From Pseudomonas coleopterorum (GTDB taxonomy: Bacteria; Pseudomonadota; Gammaproteobacteria; Pseudomonadales; Pseudomonadaceae): a DNA stretch of 64,000 bases. Positions within the stretch are counted from its first letter, which is position 1, and each line of letters starts with the position of its first letter. The position numbers and the translations under genes were made by a program. Location of the stretch: the NCBI RefSeq assembly GCF_900105555.1, contig NZ_FNTZ01000001.1:1550001-1614000 (forward strand). The letters are read 5' to 3'. The notes under the pieces were generated by a model that was not told where the DNA came from, did no database searches, and saw only the letters and a program-made list of their open reading frames with translations. Shown here in pieces: positions 28,736 to 36,188 of the stretch.

Positions 28736-29998
28736 TCAGAAACGATAGGTCACGGAAGTGCCGAAGCCATGTGCGCTGTTCTCGTACTTGGCCTGGTAGG
28801 CACCCTTGGTGGCGCTGACCAGATTGATCTTCGTGTCTTCTTCCTTCAGATAGGAATAGGCGAAGTCGAAGGTCAGATCGTCGGTCGGGCTCCAGCCAGC
28901 ACCAAAGCTGAGAATGGCGCGGTCACCCGTCGGGATGCGTGGCGAGCGGTTGGTGTTGTTGGTCGGGGATTGGTCGACCGAGAAGCCTGTGCGCAGCGTC
29001 CACTGCTTGTTCAGCTTGTAGGCGGCGCCCACGGCATGGGACCAGGTGTCATGCCAGTTCTGCTCTTCGGTGATGGTGCCGATCGAGGGACGCAGCAGTG
29101 CAGGCACGCCGTCGTTCTCGACCGAAATTTCCTTCAGGCGACTCCAGCGGGTCCAGGTGCTGCCTGCGTACAGGGTCCAGTCCTGGTTGAGCTCGTGGGT
29201 GACCGAGAAGTCCACCGACTCAGGCGTGTCGATGTCCAGCGAGGCGTCGTATTTGCTGCCGTTGAACGGCCCGAAACCCGAACCTTCGACCTTGGTATGG
29301 CCATCGAGCTTGTACTTGACCTTGGAGTGGTAGGTCAGGCCCAGGCGGGTGTCGTCAGTGGCCTGCACGAGCACGCCGACGTTGAAGCCCACGGCGGTGT
29401 CGTCGCCCTTGATCTTGACTTCGCCGTCGTTACGGCCGGGTGTGGCGCGGTTCAGCGTGGCCGACGTCAGCTCGCCTTCGAGGCGGTTGATGGTCGGGCC
29501 GAAGCCGATCGAGACGCGGTCGTTGAAGGCATAGCTGATGGTGGGCTGCAGGGTGACGACGGCCACATGGCTCTTGTCAGCCCAGTAGCGGCCAGCGAAG
29601 CCGCTTTCATAGTCGGTGACCAGGCCGAACGGGGCGTAGAGGCCCAGACCGACGGTCCAGTTGTCATCCAGCGGTTTGACGTAGTAGCCCATCGGAACGC
29701 CAACGAACGGCACCATGTCGCCGTCGTTGCTGCCGCCGAAGGTCCCGCGTCCGCTGAGGTCGGTCTTGGCGACGATGGCTGCGGCGCCGACGCTGACCTG
29801 TTCACGCTTGATACGCGACATGCCGGCCGGGTTGCCATAGACGGTGCTGGCGTCTTCGGCGGATGACGAGCGCCCGGCGAAGCCGGTGCCCATGCCGCTG
29901 ATGCTTTGTTCGTTGAGGGCGAAGCCGGCAGCGAAGAGTTGGCCGGATGCCAGAGTGACAGCGAGGCCGAGAGTGGTCTTGAGCATTAGTCTTTTCAT
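28736..29998 (-). CDS. OmpP1/FadL/TodX family outer-membrane protein
   Basis: Outer-membrane beta-barrel channel for long-chain fatty acids or other hydrophobic compounds, 420 residues. A signal peptide ends at about residue 23 (LASGQLFA-AGF). The mature N-terminus GFALNEQSISGMGTGFAGRSS with the NPAGMSR motif forms the hatch typical of FadL. The chain ends in Phe (TYRF), the outer-membrane sorting signal. It is monocistronic with a shared terminator. Whether it carries fatty acids or aromatic compounds cannot be told. Confidence 0.92.
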   Translation of the reverse strand: MKRLMLKTTLGLAVTLASGQLFAAGFALNEQSISGMGTGFAGRSSSAEDASTVYGNPAGMSRIKREQVSVGAAAIVAKTDLSGRGTFGGSNDGDMVPFVGVPMGYYVKPLDDNWTVGLGLYAPFGLVTDYESGFAGRYWADKSHVAVVTLQPTISYAFNDRVSIGFGPTINRLEGELTSATLNRATPGRNDGEVKIKGDDTAVGFNVGVLVQATDDTRLGLTYHSKVKYKLDGHTKVEGSGFGPFNGSKYDASLDIDTPESVDFSVTHELNQDWTLYAGSTWTRWSRLKEISVENDGVPALLRPSIGTITEEQNWHDTWSHAVGAAYKLNKQWTLRTGFSVDQSPTNNTNRSPRIPTGDRAILSFGAGWSPTDDLTFDFAYSYLKEEDTKINLVSATKGAYQAKYENSAHGFGTSVTYRF

Positions 29999-30383
29999 TG
30001 TTTTAACTCTAGGGGGGCACTGAGGCGCAAGCTACCAACATTTTGATCGCAACGCTATAGCCTGAAACACTCCGGCTAGAGCGGTTTTGTAGGACAATCC
30101 GACCAGATTTCGCGCGCGTTCCAATTCGTTCGGCATGCTGCCTTTGCCTGTGGTGCCCGTGCTGCGGGCACGAAAGGGCTTCTGGCAGGTCAGGTCGAGC
30201 CGTCTAGACCGGTCACTTGGGGTTGTACTCGGGAAAAAAGAACTGACGTCAGAATTACGCCGGACCTGACATTCGGTTTCACAGAGGGTTCAATGCAAGA
30301 CGGGTGTGCGGTAACTTGCGTTTACAGTTGGTCGTCACAAATGGCCGCAATGCCATGCGCCTAAGGTCAAATCCCGGGCAAGA
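29999..30383. other. Non-coding gap upstream of the FadL-type gene
   Basis: No credible gene. It holds the promoter side of the FadL-type gene and one clean hairpin, GTGCCCG-TGCTG-CGGGCAC (30153-30171), without a T run. I searched for the palindromic GAAAC...GTTTC type PsrA site and saw no good match. Confidence 0.6.
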
Positions 30384-30408
30384 AAAAGCCCCGGATGTCG
30401 GGGCTTTT
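30384..30408. terminator. Terminator after the 73-residue gene
   Basis: A 10-bp stem AAAAGCCCCG / CGGGGCTTTT with loop GATGT, 19 bp beyond the stop of the minus-strand gene at 30427. Its sequence is nearly the same as the terminator at 28693. Confidence 0.9.
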
Positions 30409-30426
30409 CGTGCGTCGCCGCAGCGA

Positions 30427-30648
30427 TCAGGCAACCAGTGCCTGACGCGTACGTTCGATCACGGCCTGCAGCGGTTCTGCACTGGAATACTGTTCCGGGT
30501 ACAGACGCTCGCTGTGACGGGCAATGCCGTGCTCGTTGACGATGGTGAAGCTGAAGCAGCCTTTGCGCGCTGCCATGATCAGGCAGTTCATCGGAGCAAA
30601 GGCGTGGGTGAGGGTGCGGATAGCATCCTGGGTCTGGATATGAGTCAT
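30427..30648 (-). CDS. Small conserved protein of unknown function (73 aa)
   Basis: A 73-residue soluble protein beginning MTHIQTQDAIRTLTHAFAPMNC. The middle CFSFTIVNEHGIARHSERLYPEQY looks like a small beta sheet, and the C-terminus is helical (LQAVIERTRQALVA). No domain is recognised; similar proteins occur in other Pseudomonas (memory). I chose the ATG at 30648, with AGGA about 12 bases upstream; a GTG nine codons earlier is possible. It has its own terminator, which supports it being a gene. Confidence 0.72.
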   Translation of the reverse strand: MTHIQTQDAIRTLTHAFAPMNCLIMAARKGCFSFTIVNEHGIARHSERLYPEQYSSAEPLQAVIERTRQALVA

Positions 30649-31289
30649 GTTGTTGTGTGTTCCTGCAATGGTCACGACTTGGAGCCGTGATCGATAAAAA
30701 CGTTCCAGTGACGCGGGCCTTTTGGCCGGGCGAAGAACCTGTCTGGAACAAGACAGTCAGTGAACAGCGCCGCTTTGATATGGCTGTTGGACTGACTGGT
30801 AGGTACTTAGGAGGGCAGGCAACATTCCGGGCTGAGGTTCATGGCCCTGGAAGCAGATCCTGATCAATCGTAGGTTGGTCGGGGCAGAGTAAGTCGCTTG
30901 ATGCCGGACTTGTTCGCAAGTCGGGGGGCGTTACCTGGAGACCATCATGTTGGTCGATCCCGTGTGAACAGGGTGGTCGACCTGAATTGACTTTCAGCTT
31001 GGTACTAACGGGTCGAAGACTATCGCAGCCGGCGCAGAGTACGCAAGCTCTTTTGCAAAAAAATGCACTATGACGCCGATACAGATGCAAACGAAGCGTT
31101 GAGGGCCGCCTGTGTACGAAGATGTGTCTGTAGGGCCTGCCAAGCGCTCCTGGATCATGGCTACTCGTTATCAGTCGCTTAAGTCAATGAAAAAAAACGT
31201 CTTTTCGAGTTGGTGAAAAAATCGACAGTTTGACTTCAGGCCCCATTCCATACGGGTTTGCGAGGGGCGGGGGGGTGTTGTCCACTGAC
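30649..31289. other. Non-coding gap of about 640 bp
   Basis: No gene with a good start and codon use. One small stem with a TTCG tetraloop, GACTTG-TTCG-CAAGTC, stands at 30907-30922. A-rich tracts (31189-31198 and 31214-31219) and a G-rich stretch (31264-31275) follow near the chemoreceptor gene. A small RNA is possible but nothing shows it. Confidence 0.5.
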
Positions 31290-31311
31290 TTATCCACAGC
31301 TTCTGTGGATT
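31290..31311. promoter_or_regulatory. DnaA-box palindrome
   Basis: TTATCCACA (31290-31298) is a perfect DnaA box. With the inverted near-box CTGTGGATTG it forms an 8-bp palindrome ATCCACAG-CTT-CTGTGGAT (31292-31310). A further degenerate TTGTCCACT lies at 31278-31286. It is 120 bp upstream of the chemoreceptor gene. Confidence 0.55.
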
Positions 31312-31433
31312 GTCCCGACGGCCCGCTCTAGCTCGGGATCAGCTCGCCTTGGAGCAACAACATTTGCCGTGAACGCCTAAACCCTGGCGAGATACCGCCG
31401 ATAACGTGCACATGACCCTGATGCCGGTGCCCT

Positions 31434-32741
31434 ATGTTCAACAATAAACTCAAACAGCAACTCAGCGCCCAGGCCGACGAACTGGTGGAGCTGCGCCAAC
31501 TGGTCGCCGGCATGACGAATGAAATGCTCAGCCTCGACATCGATACGTCGCTGCGCATCATCGCCTGCAACGAACTGTTCGCCACCACCCTGGGCTATAC
31601 CGAGGCGCAGCTGGTGGGCCGGTTGATGACCGAGCTGGTCCCCAGTTACGTGACCAAGCTGCCTTGCTACAACAACTTCCGCTCGGCGGTGGCAGCGGGT
31701 ACGTCGGTGTCCGACAACTATCGTTACCTCAAGGCCGATGGCAGCCTGGTCTGGGTCAATGCCCACTGGAAACCCATCAGAAACGCGGCGGGTGTGCTCA
31801 TGCACATCAAGTGCTTTGCAACCGATGTCACCCAGAGCATGGAGAAGGCCGCGGAAAACGCCTCGTTCATCGACGCCTTGCTGCGGTCCACGGCGGTCAT
31901 CGAATTCGATCTGAAAGGCAACGTGCTGTCGGCCAACGATCAGTTCATGCGCGGCATGGGCTATAACCTGGCGCAGGTGCAAGGCAAACACCATCGCATG
32001 TTCTGTCACAGCGAGGATGCCAACTCCCCGAGCTACTGCGAATTCTGGGCCAGCCTCAACCGTGGCGAGTTCGTGGCCGGACGCTTCAAGCGCTTGGACA
32101 GCATGGGTCGCAACATCTGGCTGGAAGCGACCTACAACCCGGTCTACGATACCGAGGGCAAGCTCTACAAGGTGGTCAAGTTTGCCACCGTGGTCACCGA
32201 TCAGGTCGAGCGCGAAGCGGAAGTCAACCAGGCGGCGCAGACCGCCTACGATATCTCGCGCAGTACCGACACCAGCGCACAGCGGGGCGCGGTGGTGGTG
32301 ACCGATACGGTGCAGACCATGCGCAAGATCGCCGACGACATGCAGTCGGCGGCAAGCGGTGTGGAGGCGCTGGGCAAGCAGTCGCTGCTGATCAGTTCGA
32401 TCATCCAGACCATCAGCAGCATCGCGCAGCAGACCAACCTGCTGGCCTTGAACGCTGCCATCGAAGCGGCCCGTGCCGGCGAGCAGGGGCGTGGGTTCGC
32501 GGTGGTGGCCGATGAAGTCCGGCAGTTGGCGGGGCGCACCAGCACCGCGACCGACGAGATCGCGGCGGTGGTTCAGCAGAACCAGGCGCTGGTCGATGGC
32601 ACGGTACGCGACATGGCCAACAGCAGGCTGCAGGCCGAGCAGGGCGTTCAGCTGGCCGGGCAGGCCGGTGACGTGATCGTCGAAATCCAGGATGGGGCAA
32701 AAAAGGTGGTGGAGGCGGTCGCTCGATTCACCAACCTCTGA
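31434..32741 (+). CDS. Soluble PAS-PAS chemoreceptor, BdlA-like
   Basis: Methyl-accepting-type signal protein without membrane segments, 435 residues. Two PAS domains (about 25-130 and 140-250) are followed by an MA signalling domain with the hairpin tip [21 protein letters not shown] (about 325-345). This layout and size match BdlA of P. aeruginosa (two PAS plus MCP), which controls biofilm dispersal and c-di-GMP; Aer-like soluble receptors are the alternative. Methionine 136 lies in the linker between the PAS domains, near where BdlA is cleaved, but cleavage here is not shown. The signalling domain is short. Confidence 0.85.
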   Translation: MFNNKLKQQLSAQADELVELRQLVAGMTNEMLSLDIDTSLRIIACNELFATTLGYTEAQLVGRLMTELVPSYVTKLPCYNNFRSAVAAGTSVSDNYRYLKADGSLVWVNAHWKPIRNAAGVLMHIKCFATDVTQSMEKAAENASFIDALLRSTAVIEFDLKGNVLSANDQFMRGMGYNLAQVQGKHHRMFCHSEDANSPSYCEFWASLNRGEFVAGRFKRLDSMGRNIWLEATYNPVYDTEGKLYKVVKFATVVTDQVEREAEVNQAAQTAYDISRSTDTSAQRGAVVVTDTVQTMRKIADDMQSAASGVEALGKQSLLISSIIQTISSIAQQTNLLALNAAIEAARAGEQGRGFAVVADEVRQLAGRTSTATDEIAAVVQQNQALVDGTVRDMANSRLQAEQGVQLAGQAGDVIVEIQDGAKKVVEAVARFTNL

Positions 32742-32810
32742 CGGCCTGTACGGCGCCTTCGCGGCGGTTGTATTAGAATGGGCGACGTTCATTCAGCGAA
32801 GGTAATCGAT

Positions 32811-33317
32811 ATGACAGTCCAGACCGAAACCGCTCTGCTGGCGGGTGGCTGCTTCTGGGGCATGCAGGACCTGATTCGTCGTTATCCAGGCGTCCTGAAA
32901 ACGCGGGTCGGGTACAGCGGGGGCGATGTGCCCAACGCCACCTACCGCAACCATGGCACTCACGCTGAAGCCATCGAGATCGTTTTCGATCCCAGCGTGA
33001 TCAGCTACCGCCAGATCCTCGAGTTTTTCTTCCAGATCCATGACCCGTCCACTGCCAACCGCCAAGGCAACGACGTGGGCCTGAGCTACCGTTCGGCAAT
33101 CTTCTACAACAGTGAAGAACAGAAGCGTGTGGCGCTGGAGACTATCGCCGATGTCGACGCCTCGGATCTGTGGCCCGGCAAGGTCGTGACCGAGCTGGCC
33201 CCGGCGGGTGATTTCTGGGAAGCCGAGCCCGAGCATCAGGACTACCTGGAGCGTATTCCCAACGGCTACACCTGTCATTTCATACGGCCGAACTGGAAAC
33301 TTCCTGCGCGCGGCTGA
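32811..33317 (+). CDS. msrA: Peptide-methionine (S)-S-oxide reductase
   Basis: Repairs methionine-S-sulfoxide in proteins; 168 residues, the short MsrA form. The catalytic cysteine is C14 in GGCFWGMQD, with GYSGG and the conserved [26 protein letters not shown] and YRSAIFY. One distal cysteine (YTCHF) near the C-terminus may resolve the disulfide. I chose the ATG at 32811, with AAGG about 9 bases upstream. A TAGAAT box at about 32774-32779 may be the -10. Many pseudomonads have a second, longer MsrA. Confidence 0.93.
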   Translation: MTVQTETALLAGGCFWGMQDLIRRYPGVLKTRVGYSGGDVPNATYRNHGTHAEAIEIVFDPSVISYRQILEFFFQIHDPSTANRQGNDVGLSYRSAIFYNSEEQKRVALETIADVDASDLWPGKVVTELAPAGDFWEAEPEHQDYLERIPNGYTCHFIRPNWKLPARG

Positions 33318-33561
33318 GCGCTACACCTCAGAAGTTAGAAACATCCAGACATAATTCCCCGACCTTGGTGCGTGCCAGGGCGGGGCGTTTGCTGTCGCAA
33401 GTCCTTTTGATTTTCTCCCCTCCCACCAGAACCCGCCCCCGCTGTGCCTTTCAGGCTATGTGTCTGCGATCACTCTGCCGATTCCTACACCTGCGTCCAC
33501 TGCAAGCGCGAGTCGCGCGCTTCGAGCGCTTGCGTATGTCAAGCGCGAATCCCTGTCAGGC
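33318..33561. other. Non-coding gap between msrA and the TonB receptor promoter
   Basis: No gene that I can support. It contains GC-rich self-complementary stretches around GCGCGAGTCGCGCGCTTCG (about 33507-33530) without a T run. Confidence 0.5.
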
Positions 33562-33580
33562 GTGATTAATTATCGTTTAC
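33562..33580 (+). promoter_or_regulatory. Fur-box-like site of the first TonB receptor
   Basis: GTGATTAATTATCGTTTAC matches the 19-bp Fur consensus GATAATGATAATCATTATC at 11 positions. The following ACATATTTTTTACATTT is closely similar to the sequence after the Fur-like site at 36027, so both promoters appear to derive from one ancestor. Iron repression is inferred. Confidence 0.55.
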
Positions 33581-33682
33581 ATATTTTTTACATTTGCATA
33601 GCCTTGCCGCGCTTCCGCATTCAACGCGGTTTCGCACACAAGTTTGCGAGGTTTCCTACAGCCCGCATTTGAGTCTTCGCCC

Positions 33683-33691
33683 GGGGGGGGG
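33683..33691 (+). repeat. G9 homopolymer in the leader of the first TonB receptor
   Basis: Nine consecutive G, 34 bases before the ATG at 33726. Such tracts slip during replication and can alter leader length or promoter spacing. Confidence 0.8.
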
Positions 33692-33725
33692 CGGACCGCC
33701 TTGTGTGGATTCCTGAGGTCATGCC

Positions 33726-35942
33726 ATGAATCAATTTCCGTTGCGCCCCATTGCGCTCTGCATTTCCCTGTCAATCGCCGGCCTGGCCCACGCTGCTCCG
33801 GTGCCTGAAGGTTCATCGGCACAACCTGTGGGCGGGGCGTCGACAGACACAGTGTCCAATGGCGCAGCGATCGAGCTGGGCGCGACAGCCGTGTCTGCCA
33901 CCAGCAGTTCCATTGCCGGCACGAGCACCACTGAGCACTCCGGTTCCTACACCACGGGCAGCATGAGCACCGCGACCAAGCTGCCGCTGTCGATCCGTGA
34001 AACACCCCAGTCTGTCAGCGTCATCACGCGCCAACGCATGGATGACCAGGGCATGAATGACCTCAATGATGTGGTCAAGTACGCGCCGGGTATCACGTTG
34101 CGCAAGTTCGGCGGCGATCGTCAGGCGTTCCAGGCGCGCGGTTTCTCCATCGACAACATCATGTACGACGGTCTGCCAACGAGCATTGGCCAGTTCACTC
34201 TGGATACCATCGCGGGGGCAGACCTGGCCCTGTATGACCGGGTCGAAGTGGTGCGCGGCGCCACCGGCCTGATGACCGGGGCTGGTAGCCCGTCGGCGAC
34301 CCTGAACCTGGTGCGCAAGCGTCCCACTGCTACGCCTCAGGTCAGCATCACCACCAGTGCTGGTACATGGGATCGCTACCGAACTCAGGTGGATGCGTCG
34401 AACCGGCTCAACGCATCCGGCACCCTGCGTGGCCGCGTTGTGGCCGCCTACGAAGACGGCAACAGCTACATCGATGAGCGCGAGAAGCAGCGTCAGACGT
34501 TCTATGGGGTCTTCGAGGCCGATCTGAGCGATGCCACGACCTGGACCCTGGGCGCTTCCAAGCAGCGTGACGATGCGACTTCGGACTGGGGCAGTCTGCC
34601 GTCCGGTCCGAATGGCGAAGACCTGCACCTGTCTCGCTCCACGTTCCTGAGCAACGACTGGGCGTATTGGGATCGGGACAACGTCAGCGTATTCACCGAC
34701 GTCACCCATCGCTTCGACAACGGTTGGACGGCCAAGGCTGCCGCTGCGAAGATCTGGGCGGAGTCCAACACCTTTTCCAGCTATCTGACGGCACCGCGCA
34801 ATGGCGTCTACGGGCAGGCTACGGGTGCCTACGACACCACCGACGTGCAGACCAATGTGGATGCTTCCCTGGCTGGCCCCTTCCAACTCTTCGGCCGGGA
34901 GCATCAATTGACCGTCGGTGCGAGCCGCCGTCAGGAGAAGTTCGACCAGACCGGTGGCTACTGGAACAACTCCACGCCCATCGACATCTACAATTTCGAT
35001 CCCGGCGTCATTGCCAAGCCGTCGCGCACTCGCAGCGACTATCGCCTCTATGAAAGCAAGAACACGGCGACGGAAAAGGGCGTCTACGCCGCGGCGCGCT
35101 TCAACCCTCTGGACCCGCTGCATATCATCGTCGGTAGCCGGGTCAGTTGGTACGACTACGATAACCGCTCGGCGATTGGCGACTACAAGGTCACTCAGGA
35201 AGTCACCCCCTACGCCGGTGTGATCTATGACCTGAACGACACCTACTCGGTCTACGCCAGCTACACCGAGATCTTCAAGCCGCAGACGCAACAGGATGTC
35301 GGTGGCTCGGTGTTGGACCCGATGACCGGTGAAAGCTACGAAATCGGTATCAAGGGTGAGTACTTCGACGGCGGCCTGAATGCGTCGGTGGCCGCGTTCG
35401 ACATGACTCAGCAGAACCGTGCCTACGTGATTGCCGATCAGCCGGCCAGCTGTCGGGCGACCAACCGCACCTGTTACGAGGCGGCCGGAGAGGTACGCAG
35501 TCGCGGGCTTGACACGGAGATCAGTGGCGCCTTCTTGCCCAACTGGCAATTTTCGGCGGCCTACACCCTCGTACTCAGCCAGTACGTGAAAGACCGCACG
35601 TATGAGAAAGGCAATCTGTTTGCCCCGAACCAGCCCAAGCATCTGTTCAAGGCTGCGACGACCTATGAGTTCGAAGGCGCACTGGACAAGCTCCGTATCG
35701 GCGCCGATGTGCTCGCGCAAAGCGCTACCTATGGCCGTGTGGGCACCGGGCATGCCGAACAGGACGCCTATGCGGTCTTGGGTCTGATGGCCGGTTACCG
35801 CTTCGACGAACACTGGGACGCTCGGGTGAACTTCAACAACGTGCTGGATGAAAGGTATTGGCAAGGCATCCCCACGGCCACGGGCAGTGGCACTTATGGC
35901 GACCCGCGCAACGTCATGCTCTCATTGAAATGGTCGCTCTGA
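33726..35942 (+). CDS. TonB-dependent siderophore receptor, short form without STN domain
   Basis: Outer-membrane ferric-siderophore receptor, 738 residues. Signal peptide to about residue 23 (LAHA-APV), then a linker with LGATAVSATS, a plug domain from about 85 (LPLSIRETPQSVSVITRQRMDD, the TonB-box/plug start; YDRVEVVRGATGLM) and a 22-strand barrel. Compared with the next gene, about 55 residues of the STN signalling domain are absent; only a short Ser/Gly-rich linker remains. The chain ends in LKWSL rather than the usual Phe/Trp. The ligand is unknown; a hydroxamate or catecholate siderophore is likely by family. Preceded by a Fur-like site. Confidence 0.93.
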   Translation: MNQFPLRPIALCISLSIAGLAHAAPVPEGSSAQPVGGASTDTVSNGAAIELGATAVSATSSSIAGTSTTEHSGSYTTGSMSTATKLPLSIRETPQSVSVITRQRMDDQGMNDLNDVVKYAPGITLRKFGGDRQAFQARGFSIDNIMYDGLPTSIGQFTLDTIAGADLALYDRVEVVRGATGLMTGAGSPSATLNLVRKRPTATPQVSITTSAGTWDRYRTQVDASNRLNASGTLRGRVVAAYEDGNSYIDEREKQRQTFYGVFEADLSDATTWTLGASKQRDDATSDWGSLPSGPNGEDLHLSRSTFLSNDWAYWDRDNVSVFTDVTHRFDNGWTAKAAAAKIWAESNTFSSYLTAPRNGVYGQATGAYDTTDVQTNVDASLAGPFQLFGREHQLTVGASRRQEKFDQTGGYWNNSTPIDIYNFDPGVIAKPSRTRSDYRLYESKNTATEKGVYAAARFNPLDPLHIIVGSRVSWYDYDNRSAIGDYKVTQEVTPYAGVIYDLNDTYSVYASYTEIFKPQTQQDVGGSVLDPMTGESYEIGIKGEYFDGGLNASVAAFDMTQQNRAYVIADQPASCRATNRTCYEAAGEVRSRGLDTEISGAFLPNWQFSAAYTLVLSQYVKDRTYEKGNLFAPNQPKHLFKAATTYEFEGALDKLRIGADVLAQSATYGRVGTGHAEQDAYAVLGLMAGYRFDEHWDARVNFNNVLDERYWQGIPTATGSGTYGDPRNVMLSLKWSL

Positions 35943-36026
35943 GACGGTGATCGATCGGGCAGGCGTGCAATGCGCCTGCTTTGTTCAAGTCGTGCAGACA
36001 TTCACGGCTGCATTCGGTTCCCAAAC

Positions 36027-36045
36027 GACATAAATAATCATTTAC
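36027..36045 (+). promoter_or_regulatory. Fur-box-like site of the second TonB receptor
   Basis: GACATAAATAATCATTTAC matches the 19-bp Fur consensus at 13 positions, including the core ATAATCATT. It lies about 145 bp before the ATG at 36189. The leader between them (GCGGGCCGCCTTG, CATTCCTAGGGCAT) resembles that of the first receptor. Confidence 0.65.
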
Positions 36046-36188
36046 AAAAATTTCACATTTAATTACCGTGTGCCGCGACCGCAGCCGAGCGGTCATGTCC
36101 GCAAGTTCGCCGCCGTGCCATGCCGCGGCGAGTCGCTGCCCAGGATGGGCGGGCCGCCTTGCGATCCATTCCTAGGGCATCGATATCC

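Noticed and set aside
30839..31090. An 83-codon minus-strand frame in the gene-free gap
   Set aside because: No Shine-Dalgarno, odd composition, no terminator and no recognisable domain.
33813..35864. A 683-codon minus-strand frame opposite the first TonB receptor
   Set aside because: Antisense shadow; the receptor has signal peptide, plug and barrel motifs.
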